Shown: positions 34,735 to 44,125 of the stretch, one piece after another
Layout: each line of letters begins with the position of its first letter
Numbering within the stretch: the stretch's first letter is position 1
Source of the DNA: Bdellovibrionales bacterium
Lineage (GTDB): Bacteria > Bdellovibrionota > UBA2428
Length of the DNA stretch: 64,000 nt
Direction of reading: 5' to 3'
Assembly: GCA_018266335.1 (NCBI GenBank)
Contig: JAFEAR010000039.1
Location: forward strand, 1 to 64,000
Program-made: the position numbers and the translations under genes
Notes under the pieces: generated by a model
The model's database searches: none
Told to the model about the DNA's origin: nothing
The model's input: the letters and a program-made list of their open reading frames with translations, nothing else

Positions 34735-37671
34735 CTACGGAGTCAATTCTTTATCGGCGGCGGCCGCGAGTTTACCCCAGATCGTGTCGGGAGCGAGCTG
34801 CTTGGCCATTCCAAAGCTTGCTCGCGCATCGGCGGTGCGACCAAGCTCACGCAAAATCACTCCGCGCTTGTAGGCAACCATTGGTTTGGTGACGGTGGGG
34901 CCCAATTTATCGTCGGGCAAATCCGCCATATATTCGCCGAGCGCCAATGCTTTTTCTCTTTCGCCGCTCGCGGCCCGCATTTCGAACAATTCCATGACGA
35001 GCTCCGTTGGCGGTGCTTTGACGCCGCCGATTTTCTCGCGCTCGCCAAACCAGCTACCAATACGGCGTTCATAAAAATCTTTGCGCTCCCGATTCATTTT
35101 CAATCGGTCGAGTAAATTGGAATACTGACGAACTTCTTCCCAGGTGAGCGCGGTGCTACCCTCTAGCTTACGCCACCATTTCTCTTCTTCGGCGGGGGCC
35201 TTAATAACCTGCAGGAAATGTATCCAGAGCCGCTGATTCTCCGGCTTGCTAGCATCGAGAGCTCCGAGACTCTGACGAATATGTTGCGGGTCGATCGGTT
35301 CCTTGTGCGACGCCAGCACTTCGGTTTCGATGGACGCACGCAAATAGGCCCACTCCTCGGGCGACAAATCGTAGGGGCGGGGCACCGGCCGCGCAATTTT
35401 ATCGCGCACCCGCTCTGCCGCATCGAGGGTCGTAAGGGCCTGCGGAAACAAGTCCATACCGTCGTAGGCCTTCACTACGTTCGCCAAAACTTCGTGCCGC
35501 GTTTCGTGCAGGAACAAAGTTTTACGCCGACGCTCGTAATCGTTGACCACTTCTTTATACTTTCGCTCCGTAACAAGTCGCGAACCATAGCCAGCCAGCG
35601 AGACGATCGTGTACTCCCTTAGCCACATACGCAGGTAAGGCGAAACATCCGCATTTTGAGACATTTCTAGACGGAGCAACGCTTGGTAAGGGTGATTGCG
35701 CTGAATAAAGACATCGGCCAGAACTAAATTCAAGTACGAGGCCAATTCCACCTGGCTCAGTCCATCAGTGTCACTGGGCTTCACCTTTAGGGCGTCTTCA
35801 ACGTCGGCGATGAGGCGCGGCCATTTCGCGGGTTCAAAGCGCAAAATTTCCTTGGCGGATTTGCGGGCCGCACACAAACGACCACCGAGGGTAGCGGGCA
35901 CCTTAAAGGCGCACTCCCGCCAGGCTCCCAGCACCTTGTCCTCGGGCGCACCTAAAGTATTGAGCAAATCTCCGATGCGGTAATAGACCAGGCCCACGTT
36001 CTTATCGCTCGGAGACACGAACAAGAAAGCCCGCAAGTCGCGCAGGGCACTCTCTTCCTGACCGAGGCGAACAAAGGCCTCGGCGCGGTTGAAGAGGACA
36101 TGGACGAACATCTTAATGTCTTCGGGAATCCAATTGCCCTCAAAGGAAAACTTGCGAACCTTGGGACCCTCCACGAAAGCCCGAGAATATTTTTCTACCG
36201 CTTCGCGATAGCGTCCGCTGCGCATTTCTAAATCACCTAAGCGATAAGCGGCCGCCGACACCAGGCGGCGATCGGCAAAACTACTTACGGGAATTTCTTT
36301 TCGGGCATCCAGGAACTCTTCGAACACCGGCCGGGCTTCTTCGTAGAAACCTAGGCGATACAGCGCTTCGCCCCGCAGGTAGGAAAAGCGCTCCTCGGAA
36401 TCCGCAGTCCAACTAAAGCGACGCGCCCAACTCAGCACTGCCGCGGCGGCGTAATACATTTTATTTTCGAAGAGCAAGCGCACCGATTCCAACGCCATGA
36501 ACTCCAAGTATTGTTGGGCATCGCCGGCGCCGCCCTCCGTTCCACGCAAACCATCACGCCAAATTTCGATAGTTTTGCGCAGGAAGTTCGGGTCCTTCAT
36601 TTCGGCGCCTAAGTTCAGATAAATGTAGCCCTTCAGCGCCCACCACTTAGGATCTCTCACGGGCACGTAACCCGCCTGTTTGCTGCGCTCGATAATATCG
36701 ATGGACTTGAAGGCCTTTGCCCATTGCCCCTTCTCGGCCAGAATGCGAATGAGATTCAATCCGTCTTCGGCGGCATCGCGTGCGCGCTCCTCCTTAGGAT
36801 CGGACTTGCCCTCGGGAGCCGAAAGGTGAAATTCCGAAAAATTCACTTTGGCCGGAGTAAAGAGAAGGGCAGTATCGAGAGGCTGTAAATCGAGCAGAGG
36901 CAACTTAAGCGGCAGTCGTTCCGCGGGCGATTCGGAAATGCCTACGTTCTTTTCTACGTTGTGCGAGCGGAAGCGATCGAGTTCGGGACTGTTGAAGTCT
37001 AATCCTGTGGCCGAAGAGCCCAAGATTTTTTCCCAAGAACTTTGGTTCTCAAAGGAATCGGACATTTCGGACTCGATCTTTGCTGCCCGCGATTCAGACA
37101 TTTTCTGAACGAGAGCCCCCACTTTTTCTTTTCCGCTTTTTCCGTCCTTACCGCCTTTGCCTTTGCCCGCTAGCGCCGGATTGTCGGAGCTCAGCCAGTG
37201 GTCCACGATGAACATTTGGGTAGAAATAAAGGGCAAGTATTCGAGCCACTGTCGCTTGCCGCCTTCGGACAAATAGGAAAAGCGAATTTCGTAGTCGCCG
37301 TTATCCGTGGGCCGCGCCACGATGGTGCAGGGGCCCGGAGGCAAATCGTTCGCATCGAGCCAGGTCTTCGGCTCCTCTTTAAAGGTCAGAATGAGATCGA
37401 GCGTTTTGCGCCCTTTGCACTCGCCGCTTTGACTTTGGGTAGAGCCCACGCTGACCACTGGGGTTGGGGTTGCGGGTCCCTTAAGGCGATAAACGTTGCC
37501 CAGTTTATAAACCGTAAATCCAGCGTAACTATTCAAACTTGCAAGGGATAGAAAAAATAACGCGAAGCGGCTATTTAGTTTTGACGCATAGCTCCGATGA
37601 GCCCTATATGAGCCGTTCCAAAACCCCAGACTTTCCCTGGAGTCACTGGATTCAACGCGATGATCGCTCAT
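34735..37671 (-). CDS. Large TPR-repeat protein, probably exported
   Basis: A 978-residue protein with a late hydrophobic segment (RFALFFLSLASLNSYAG, about 35-51) that looks like a signal peptide, a beta-rich N-terminal domain (about 52-160), a Gly/Lys tract (GKGKGGKDGKSGKEK near 168-182) and then about 600 residues of helical TPR-like repeats (for example LRGEALYRLGFYEEARPVFEE and AYRLGDLEMRSGRYREAVEKY, cited in part). It ends 72 bases before the flgB start, so an envelope or motor scaffold role is possible. That is inference only. The ATG at 37671 overlaps the divergent sigma-like gene and leaves 34 residues before the signal, so the start is doubtful. Confidence 0.75.
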   Translation of the reverse strand: MSDHRVESSDSRESLGFWNGSYRAHRSYASKLNSRFALFFLSLASLNSYAGFTVYKLGNVYRLKGPATPTPVVSVGSTQSQSGECKGRKTLDLILTFKEEPKTWLDANDLPPGPCTIVARPTDNGDYEIRFSYLSEGGKRQWLEYLPFISTQMFIVDHWLSSDNPALAGKGKGGKDGKSGKEKVGALVQKMSESRAAKIESEMSDSFENQSSWEKILGSSATGLDFNSPELDRFRSHNVEKNVGISESPAERLPLKLPLLDLQPLDTALLFTPAKVNFSEFHLSAPEGKSDPKEERARDAAEDGLNLIRILAEKGQWAKAFKSIDIIERSKQAGYVPVRDPKWWALKGYIYLNLGAEMKDPNFLRKTIEIWRDGLRGTEGGAGDAQQYLEFMALESVRLLFENKMYYAAAAVLSWARRFSWTADSEERFSYLRGEALYRLGFYEEARPVFEEFLDARKEIPVSSFADRRLVSAAAYRLGDLEMRSGRYREAVEKYSRAFVEGPKVRKFSFEGNWIPEDIKMFVHVLFNRAEAFVRLGQEESALRDLRAFLFVSPSDKNVGLVYYRIGDLLNTLGAPEDKVLGAWRECAFKVPATLGGRLCAARKSAKEILRFEPAKWPRLIADVEDALKVKPSDTDGLSQVELASYLNLVLADVFIQRNHPYQALLRLEMSQNADVSPYLRMWLREYTIVSLAGYGSRLVTERKYKEVVNDYERRRKTLFLHETRHEVLANVVKAYDGMDLFPQALTTLDAAERVRDKIARPVPRPYDLSPEEWAYLRASIETEVLASHKEPIDPQHIRQSLGALDASKPENQRLWIHFLQVIKAPAEEEKWWRKLEGSTALTWEEVRQYSNLLDRLKMNRERKDFYERRIGSWFGEREKIGGVKAPPTELVMELFEMRAASGEREKALALGEYMADLPDDKLGPTVTKPMVAYKRGVILRELGRTADARASFGMAKQLAPDTIWGKLAAAADKELTP

Positions 37672-38243
37672 GGCTGAAGGCCCTTTCCGAACGTCAGTGG
37701 TCTACCGAAGAATGTCATAAGTCTTTGGGTTCTATGCTCGAATCCATCGTAACATCCCTTCATTTTAGCTGCCACTCGCGCTGGGGCGTTCAACCGTCAG
37801 CCGAGCGTCTCTCGGCCTTAGTTAACGAGTTCCTCCTTTGGATGAAATCTTCTGGCGAATGGACGCACATCGAAAAGCTTTGGCGTGCGCTCGATCACGG
37901 TCCATGGTCACTTCCGCTAGCGCTTTCGCGGGCTTACTTTAGATTTCGCGAAGAGCGCCACGGCGAAAAAGAATTTACCCGCTCCGAATCTTCCGCTCGA
38001 TTTCTGGCAGAACTGCCAGCGCCTCAGGGTGTCGGAGTGTTGACGGATTCGGTGATGGAAGCCTTTTCTTCTCTCAGCCAACAGCTCCCCGAAAACATTC
38101 GGTTGAGTTACCAATTGCACCTCGAAGGACTCCTCGATCATGAAATCGCGGTGCTTATCGCAAAGAAACCTGCGGAAATAGCTGAGCATGTGCGTGAAGC
38201 CAAAGCCTGGCTCGGCGGAACTCTAACCAAAAGGAGCGCTTAA
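37608..38243 (+). CDS. Sigma-70 region-4-like protein of unknown function
   Basis: A 211-residue protein from ATG 37608. The C-terminal 55 residues (SLSQQLPENIRLSYQLHLEG, then LLDHEIAVLIAKKPAEIAEH) have the shape of a sigma-70 region 4 helix-turn-helix as in ECF factors. The N-terminal part is helical and aromatic-rich but shows no clear region 2, so it may be a divergent ECF sigma factor or a sigma-like regulator. It is followed at once by two small unknown genes (TAATG and ATGA junctions), the usual layout of a sigma factor with partners. I am unsure of activity. Confidence 0.65.
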   Translation: MSRSKTPDFPWSHWIQRDDRSWLKALSERQWSTEECHKSLGSMLESIVTSLHFSCHSRWGVQPSAERLSALVNEFLLWMKSSGEWTHIEKLWRALDHGPWSLPLALSRAYFRFREERHGEKEFTRSESSARFLAELPAPQGVGVLTDSVMEAFSSLSQQLPENIRLSYQLHLEGLLDHEIAVLIAKKPAEIAEHVREAKAWLGGTLTKRSA

Positions 38244-38458
38244 TGGCGCGCACCACGACCAAGATTCCTTTCAGCTCACGCAAACTCGATGCCTATCTAA
38301 CGGCCTGGCTAGCCGAAGGTCCCGTAGAGTCTGACCGGGAAGATTGGACTCGTCTCCTTACCTACGACGCTAAAATCCGGGAACAATTCTGCGATTGGAT
38401 AAAGTCATTGCGGGAACCCGGAGAAACTCATTTCGGAAAACGTGGAGGAAGAACATGA
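38243..38458 (+). CDS. Small protein of unknown function in the sigma-like cluster
   Basis: A 71-residue, basic, tryptophan-containing protein with no membrane helix. Its ATG overlaps the stop of the sigma-like gene (TAATG), after AAAGGAG. The pattern of a helical segment (LDAYLTAWLAEGPVESD) followed by a second helix (YDAKIREQFCDWIKSL) suggests a small helical partner. By position it could be an anti-sigma or adaptor, but nothing in the sequence proves this. Confidence 0.6.
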   Translation: MARTTTKIPFSSRKLDAYLTAWLAEGPVESDREDWTRLLTYDAKIREQFCDWIKSLREPGETHFGKRGGRT

Positions 38459-39045
38459 ACAAGGTGACTTTCGACGACTTCTGGAAAACCTACGACTTCC
38501 TCGCGCAGGAAGGACCCCTCGGTAAGCGCTTTGCGCGCAGCGAAGATCGCACCCGCTCGCAGTGGATTGCGGGTTACGCAGCACTAGAAGCAACCTTCCA
38601 AGACTATTGGCAGAAATGCGTGCGTCCCGAATGGGACGAAACCCGCACGCTCCTCATGGCCGTGCTCGAGAATCCAACTGTGATTCGTGAATTTTCGCGA
38701 GTCGTGGGCCTATCCCGCCCGCAAGATTTTGCGGAGCGCTTGCAAATGTTGGCCGAAATTGAAGATTGCTCAGGTTACGCTCCCAATGTGGGCGATGCCG
38801 CGACGCTGTTTCTGCTTCTAAATCCACTAAAAATGGTGAACGAAGACTTTGCGGAATGGACCCGCTGTCTATTTGAAATTCAATCGGCGCGAGAAATGCG
38901 CTTGCTGGACGGACCCAACTTCGATGCGGTAACCGGCCAACGTTTACTGCGTTCAATCCAAAAAGTAAGGGGCGAAAGCTTGCGCTTTCACCCCTACTTT
39001 ACGAACGAACTATCGCCGTTCCACGAGGAACGTCGCGCAGCCTAA
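38455..39045 (+). CDS. Unknown helical protein, third gene of the sigma-like cluster
   Basis: A 196-residue soluble protein starting at ATG 38455 in the stop of the preceding gene (ATGA), with GGAGGAAG upstream. It is predicted to be mostly helical ([18 protein letters not shown], then [15 protein letters not shown]). I recognise no domain. Its stop codon overlaps that of the convergent ftsZ in the four-base CTAA. Confidence 0.65.
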   Translation: MNKVTFDDFWKTYDFLAQEGPLGKRFARSEDRTRSQWIAGYAALEATFQDYWQKCVRPEWDETRTLLMAVLENPTVIREFSRVVGLSRPQDFAERLQMLAEIEDCSGYAPNVGDAATLFLLLNPLKMVNEDFAEWTRCLFEIQSAREMRLLDGPNFDAVTGQRLLRSIQKVRGESLRFHPYFTNELSPFHEERRAA

Positions 39046-40475
39046 CGGTGATTGCCGCCGTTGTTGCCTTCGGACAATCCGCGACGCAAGAACGCCGGAA
39101 TTTCTAGATCATCTTTCTGATTGGTGCGTAGTCCAAGTTCCTGCGCAATTTTTTTGGCCTGATCCATCAGACTGAGCTGCTCATTCGGAGACAACAGTGG
39201 CTCGGTCGTTTCGGATTCAAAGGTCATTTCGGCGGCCGGAGAGAAGGTCTGCGCCACCGAATTTTTTTGTGCGCTCACCCAAGCACTTTCCACGCTGGCC
39301 GCTGTCGGTGCAACTTCCACGGGAGCGGGAGCCGGCGCGAGGGTTGCCGCCTGCGTAACAAATGCGGGCACCGTAGGTTGAGCCTGGAACTGCACCGCTT
39401 GCGGCGCCGGCGGGGCCAACGTGGGCGTTTGGTGCTGCACCTTTGCCACTTGGTTACTGACGAATTTGTTCACGATCGGAAAGCCGGTCGCGATCACAGT
39501 TACTTTAACGGCATCGCCCAACTTGTCGTTGAACACGCTACCAAAAATAACTTCCGCATCGGGATCGGCTTCTTCCGTGATCAAAGAAACGGCTTCGTTG
39601 ATTTCGTGGAGGGTCAAATCCTCGGGACCAGTGATATTAATGATGATGCCCGTAGCGCCGCGAATCGAAACGTCTTCGAGCAGCGGACTAGAAATGGCCA
39701 TGTGGGCCGCCGCCACCGCGCGCGTTTCGCCCGTCGACTGACCGGTACCCATAAGGGCCAAACCGCGACCGGTCATAACGGTGCGCACGTCGGCGAAGTC
39801 GAGGTTGATGTGGCCCGAGATGTTGATCAAATCGCTAATGCCCTGGACGGCGTGCAATAAAACTTCATCCGCTTTAGTGAAAGCTTCCAGCACCGTCGTT
39901 TTTTTATCTGCAATGTTCAGCAGGCGCTGGTTCGGAATTTGAATGAGCGTATCGACGCTCTCACGCAAATTCGACAAACCCTGTTCAGCTACCTTCATAC
40001 GCTTAGGAGCCTCGAACACGAAGGGCTTCGTAACCACGGCCACAGTAAGAGCGCCCATTTCGCGCGCTACTTGCGCAATGACCGGAGCCGCGCCAGTACC
40101 GGTACCACCGCCCATGCCCGCGGTGATGAAAACCATGTCTGCGCCTTCGAGTGCTTGACGAATTTCTTCGGCGCTTTCTTCGGCGGCGCTACGACCAACC
40201 ATCGGGTTAGCCCCCGCGCCCAGACCGCGCGTCAGCTTGCCACCCAATTGAATTTTTTTATTGCCCAGACTCTTCACGAGTGCCTGGCGGTCGGTGTTCG
40301 CGGTGATGAATTCTACGCCCGTTAGTCCAGCGCGCACCATCGCATTGATAGCGTTACAACCGCCACCACCTACACCCACAACTTTAATGCGAGCGCCCAG
40401 CAAATTTTCATCCATCGACGCATCGTCGCCGGCGAAATCCTGTTCTAGTTGTTCCTCGATCGGTTCAAAAGCCAT
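39042..40475 (-). CDS. ftsZ: Cell division GTPase FtsZ
   Basis: A 477-residue tubulin homologue that forms the Z-ring. The GTP-binding signature [12 protein letters not shown] is at about 120-131, [15 protein letters not shown] at 32-46, and the catalytic T7-loop region [11 protein letters not shown] is intact. After a Pro/Ala-rich linker (about 340-450) comes the conserved C-terminal peptide [10 protein letters not shown] (about 456-465), the docking site for FtsA and ZipA-type partners. It is the last gene of ddl-ftsQ-ftsA-ftsZ. Confidence 0.98.
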   Translation of the reverse strand: MAFEPIEEQLEQDFAGDDASMDENLLGARIKVVGVGGGGCNAINAMVRAGLTGVEFITANTDRQALVKSLGNKKIQLGGKLTRGLGAGANPMVGRSAAEESAEEIRQALEGADMVFITAGMGGGTGTGAAPVIAQVAREMGALTVAVVTKPFVFEAPKRMKVAEQGLSNLRESVDTLIQIPNQRLLNIADKKTTVLEAFTKADEVLLHAVQGISDLINISGHINLDFADVRTVMTGRGLALMGTGQSTGETRAVAAAHMAISSPLLEDVSIRGATGIIINITGPEDLTLHEINEAVSLITEEADPDAEVIFGSVFNDKLGDAVKVTVIATGFPIVNKFVSNQVAKVQHQTPTLAPPAPQAVQFQAQPTVPAFVTQAATLAPAPAPVEVAPTAASVESAWVSAQKNSVAQTFSPAAEMTFESETTEPLLSPNEQLSLMDQAKKIAQELGLRTNQKDDLEIPAFLRRGLSEGNNGGNHR

Positions 40476-40495
40476 GTCCTACCCTCCCAGGTTTA

Positions 40496-41758
40496 TTAAA
40501 ACATTTCTCCCAGCCAATGCTTCAGCTGATTCTTCACGCGTTCCACGGCCACCGTGCTTGAACCCGTGTTGTTTTTGATTTTTTTGCTGCCCACGGGACG
40601 ACGATCCTGCAATCCCCACTGCACGAGACCCACGACGGTCGAATAGGCCGGCGACGCCACCATATCCGCAAAACCGGCGAGGCCCTCGGGAGCCGCACGC
40701 TTCACGGGCAAGTCGAAGACAAACTCGGCGAGTTCCACGGCGCCCGTCATAAGTGTCGATCCACCCGTGAGCACCACGCCACCCCCCAGCATATCCGCTG
40801 CGCCACTCGCAATAATTTCGCGATTCACGAGCTGAAAAATTTCTTCTAGTCGCGGTTCAATGATATCGCCCAACAAGCGTCGTTCCACGACGCGTGCCGG
40901 ACGGCCACCAATACTCGGAACTTCGATGGTTTCATCGGCATTAATGAGCGACTTAAGCGAGCAACCATTCGTCACTTTAAGCCGTTCGGCCTCGGACTGA
41001 GGAGTACGCAGACCAATCGCGAGGTCCTGAGTGATATGTTGTCCACCAATGGGAAGAATGGACGTGTGAATGATGCTACCACCGTGGAAGATCGCAATGT
41101 CCGTCGTACCGCCACCGATATCGACGAGAACCACGCCAAGCTCCATTTCGTCCTTCGACAACACGGCCTTCGCCGAAGCGAGGGGCTGCAACACGAGACT
41201 CTCGACGTTGAGACCCGTCTTATTGCAGCAACGAATAATGTTTTGAATGGCCGACTGCGCGGCCGTAACGATGTGCACCTTGGCTTCCAGGCGCGTGCCC
41301 ATCATGCCGAGCGGATCGCGAATGCCGTCTTCGCCGTCTAGGGTGTACTCCTGTGGCAATACGTGCAGGGCCATGCGATCGGCCGGAATCGCCACCGAAC
41401 GAGCTGCATCAATCACACGCTCAACGTCGGCGCGCTCAATTTCACGACCCTTTACACCTACAACGCCCGTAGAATTAAATCCTTTGATGTGGGATCCAGC
41501 TACGCCCACGATGGCTTTCTTAGCTTCGATGCCCGCCATGAGTTCGGCGTCGCGAACGGACTTGCGGATGCCCTCGACCGTTTCTTCGATATTTACAACG
41601 ACACCCTTTTTAATTCCGGTCGACGGCGCCTTGCCGACGGCCAAAATTTTCAGCGCAACGCCGTTTTCTGCGTTGGTATCTTCAACCACCTGACCCACAA
41701 CCGTGCAGATTTTTGTGGTGCCAAAATCGAGTCCAACAACGAATTCTTCGTCTCTCAT
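40496..41758 (-). CDS. ftsA: Cell division protein FtsA
   Basis: A 420-residue actin-like protein that anchors FtsZ to the membrane. Visible are the phosphate-1 motif GLDFGTTKICTVVG (9-22), KKAIVGVAGSHI, the phosphate-2 motif VLVDIGGGTTDIA and a short C-terminal amphipathic helix (VERVKNQLKHWLGEMF). The ATG at 41758 fits the family; the reading frame stays open for 73 codons upstream. It lies between ftsQ and ftsZ. Confidence 0.97.
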   Translation of the reverse strand: MRDEEFVVGLDFGTTKICTVVGQVVEDTNAENGVALKILAVGKAPSTGIKKGVVVNIEETVEGIRKSVRDAELMAGIEAKKAIVGVAGSHIKGFNSTGVVGVKGREIERADVERVIDAARSVAIPADRMALHVLPQEYTLDGEDGIRDPLGMMGTRLEAKVHIVTAAQSAIQNIIRCCNKTGLNVESLVLQPLASAKAVLSKDEMELGVVLVDIGGGTTDIAIFHGGSIIHTSILPIGGQHITQDLAIGLRTPQSEAERLKVTNGCSLKSLINADETIEVPSIGGRPARVVERRLLGDIIEPRLEEIFQLVNREIIASGAADMLGGGVVLTGGSTLMTGAVELAEFVFDLPVKRAAPEGLAGFADMVASPAYSTVVGLVQWGLQDRRPVGSKKIKNNTGSSTVAVERVKNQLKHWLGEMF

Positions 41759-41784
41759 CCAGAGGCCCTCCCCCGTTTTGAGGT

Positions 41785-42582
41785 TCAGCGTGCGTCGACC
41801 GCGTCCGTTGTGGTTTGCATGCGGCGCACTAACTCTTTTGAATTTAATCCATTCTGGAAATTCCGCAAGGGCGGGCGCCCACGCACCACCACACGGTGCC
41901 GATAAGTAGCATCCAGATGATTCGCAGCGACACCGCGCGCGTGCAACACCGAAAGTGCGCGATCCGCACGCGACCACGCTGCCGCAAAATCATGAAAGCC
42001 CAGTTCGATTTCTAGATCCGCCGCATAACTGCGCAAAGTGAGCCCACGCTCACTCGTCCAAATCACTTCATCCACCGCACCAAAATCCAGCGAACGCGTG
42101 TCCACTCCGCGAACATCGTTCAGCCACTGAAACAATTCGGCGATCGTAGCGGGGTCCTGAGGAAGAGATTTCAGTAAGGGCAATGCGAGCGGCCTGGTGA
42201 GCACATCAATGAAGGTGCCGTCAGAAGAAAGAGTCCAAAGTTTACGCCCGCGAAAACTGATCGCCACGGGGCGTTTTGTTTCTACGGCAATAACTAGTTC
42301 CGAAGGCCAGCGCCGCATCAGCGAAAGGCTTTTTACCGTCGGCAACGTGCGCAAGGAGACTTCAATGTCGGCCAAAGAAAGCCCAAACAGACTCTTGCCT
42401 AAATAGGGCATAAGCTTGCGTTGAATTGTGGTGCGCAGCTCGGGATCTTCCGTTCGCACGGTTACATCGGATAAACGAAAGAGCAAGTTGCGAGTCGAAG
42501 CCCACCCTACGGCAAGCGCGACAACCAGGGCCCCGGGCCCCGCAATCCACAACCACCGACGCCAGCCTGTAACCACCATCAT
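41785..42582 (-). CDS. ftsQ: Cell division protein FtsQ/DivIB
   Basis: A 265-residue bitopic protein: a short cytoplasmic N terminus, one membrane helix (about 9-28), a POTRA domain (FRLSDVTVRTEDPELRTTI and the following LPTVKSLSLMRRWPSELVIAV, cited separately) and a beta domain. FtsQ scaffolds FtsB/FtsL in the divisome. ATG 42582 follows the ddl stop; an alternative TTG at 42618 would overlap ddl by about 30 bases. No strong ribosome site is present, so translation is probably coupled to ddl. Confidence 0.9.
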   Translation of the reverse strand: MMVVTGWRRWLWIAGPGALVVALAVGWASTRNLLFRLSDVTVRTEDPELRTTIQRKLMPYLGKSLFGLSLADIEVSLRTLPTVKSLSLMRRWPSELVIAVETKRPVAISFRGRKLWTLSSDGTFIDVLTRPLALPLLKSLPQDPATIAELFQWLNDVRGVDTRSLDFGAVDEVIWTSERGLTLRSYAADLEIELGFHDFAAAWSRADRALSVLHARGVAANHLDATYRHRVVVRGRPPLRNFQNGLNSKELVRRMQTTTDAVDAR

Positions 42583-42586
42583 GACA

Positions 42587-43549
42587 CTAATTTCGCCGCT
42601 TTTGTTTCCATCGTTCAAAGGACCCTTTGACCGCGATGTCTACAAAGTTCGCATAATCCATTCCTGCCGCCGCCGCCGACTTAGGAACGAGCGATGTGGC
42701 AGTCATGCCCGGAAGAGTATTCATTTCCAAAAATACCGGACCTCGGGGAGATAGAATAAAGTCAGCGCGGGCGTAGTCCTCGCACTCCAAAACTTCAAAG
42801 GCCTTCTCCGCATAAGCTTGTATTTGTGCCGTGACCTCTGGAGGCAAAGGCGCAGGACAAAGATATTCCGTTTTACCTGCCGTGTACTTACTTTCGTAGT
42901 TATAAAACTGACTTAGCGGACGAATCTCTACCACGGGCAGCGCCTTGCCAAAGAGAACCGTAGCCGTAAGCTCTGCTCCCTCTACCCACTCTTCGATAAG
43001 CACATATTCATCAAATTTCAGCACTGCATTTATGAGCTGTCGAAAGTCCGCCGCCGGATTTGCACGACCGGCAGGGTCAAATCGTTCAATTCCAATGGTG
43101 GATCCTTGTCGTGCGGCCTTGAGATACCATTTGCGCTCAAATACATCGCGAGGACATGACTTCGAAGATAAGAAACTCTCCAGACCTGCGATCCCTCGCA
43201 CATCAAAGGAGGCGGGACACGGCACTCCAAACTGCTGCACCAGGCGTTTAGTTTGCCCCTTGTGGAAACAAATCGCCGAAGACGCCACGCCACTACCGCT
43301 AAAGGGCACCCCGAGCGATGACAAGAAACCCTGAATGGAGCCATCTTCGCCAAAGGTTCCGTGGAGAGCTAAAAAAACGAAGTCCGGAGGCTGCCGCCAA
43401 TTTAAGTCCAAAAGAGCCGAACCTGACTTAATGTCGAAGCCCAGGACGTCGTACCCTTTAGACTGAAGAGCGCTAACGACTCCCTGACCCGTGCGCAAAC
43501 TTACTTCGCGCTCCGACGAACTGCCCCCGTAAAACACCCAAACTTTCAC
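42587..43549 (-). CDS. ddl: D-alanine--D-alanine ligase
   Basis: A 320-residue ATP-grasp enzyme making the D-Ala-D-Ala dipeptide for peptidoglycan. It begins VWVFYGGSSSEREVSLRTG, and has the HGTFGEDGSIQGFLSSLGVPFSGSG region (HGTFGEDGSIQGFL is diagnostic) and the C-terminal EMNTLPGMTATSLVPKSA. The start is GTG 43549, nine bases after GGGAGG. It is the first of four division-cluster genes; murB and murC, often just upstream, are absent here. Confidence 0.95.
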   Translation of the reverse strand: MKVWVFYGGSSSEREVSLRTGQGVVSALQSKGYDVLGFDIKSGSALLDLNWRQPPDFVFLALHGTFGEDGSIQGFLSSLGVPFSGSGVASSAICFHKGQTKRLVQQFGVPCPASFDVRGIAGLESFLSSKSCPRDVFERKWYLKAARQGSTIGIERFDPAGRANPAADFRQLINAVLKFDEYVLIEEWVEGAELTATVLFGKALPVVEIRPLSQFYNYESKYTAGKTEYLCPAPLPPEVTAQIQAYAEKAFEVLECEDYARADFILSPRGPVFLEMNTLPGMTATSLVPKSAAAAGMDYANFVDIAVKGSFERWKQKRRN

Positions 43550-43598
43550 GAGCTGGCCCTCCCTGGCTCCGTCCACTTTAACACGAAAGGCGTGTAAG

Positions 43599-44123
43599 AT
43601 GACGCCCATGAGTTTTTTGCGAATGAGTGGAATCGCACTAACGCTGATCTCCTCCCTTGCCCATGCTCAAGCGGTCGTCGACCCCCTTCACATTGAAAAT
43701 GTCGAAAAAGAGGGACCTCTGCGCAGCCTAGAGAGCCATTACATCGGGGTGAGCTTTGGTACACCGAGCCCATCCTGGTTCGGTGTTACCGTGGGATATC
43801 AACCTTCGTCCTATTGGCAACTCATGCTCTCCGCGGGCTATTTTAAAGCCGATGACATACGCGTCGGGTCTCTCGACGGCAGCGTGCGCTTCTACCTTTT
43901 CGATACCAACTTCAGCCCCCTTCTGGGCGTCGGAATCACTTCTTACTTCGTGTCCGGCAGCGGCCAATTTCAAGGCTTAGAGCCAACGACTTTGTACTTG
44001 GGTCACGGCTCCGCTGGTTTGGCCTGGGATTTTCATCACCAGTGGAGAATCGCGGCGGGCGTGAATCTGCACGTTCCCGTGAAACTCGTCTTTCCGTTTG
44101 TTGATTTGGGAGTTAGGTTTTAG
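43599..44123 (+). CDS. Small outer-membrane-type beta-barrel protein
   Basis: A 174-residue protein with a signal peptide ending SLAHAQA and a mature part of alternating polar/hydrophobic strands rich in Gly, Tyr and Phe, ending in LGVRF, a terminal-Phe pattern typical of outer-membrane barrels. No family recognised. The start may be ATG 43599 or 43608; both leave the signal intact. It precedes the VKOR fusion by two bases, so the two are likely co-transcribed. Confidence 0.75.
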   Translation: MTPMSFLRMSGIALTLISSLAHAQAVVDPLHIENVEKEGPLRSLESHYIGVSFGTPSPSWFGVTVGYQPSSYWQLMLSAGYFKADDIRVGSLDGSVRFYLFDTNFSPLLGVGITSYFVSGSGQFQGLEPTTLYLGHGSAGLAWDFHHQWRIAAGVNLHVPVKLVFPFVDLGVRF

Positions 44124-44125
44124 CC

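Noticed and set aside
34751..34774. FliA-type promoter (GCCGATAA with upstream TAAA) on the minus strand before flgB
   Set aside because: The GCCGATAA match is exact, but the spacing to TAAA is 12, not about 15, and both elements lie in the end of the TPR coding sequence. The sigma-54 site explains flgB better.
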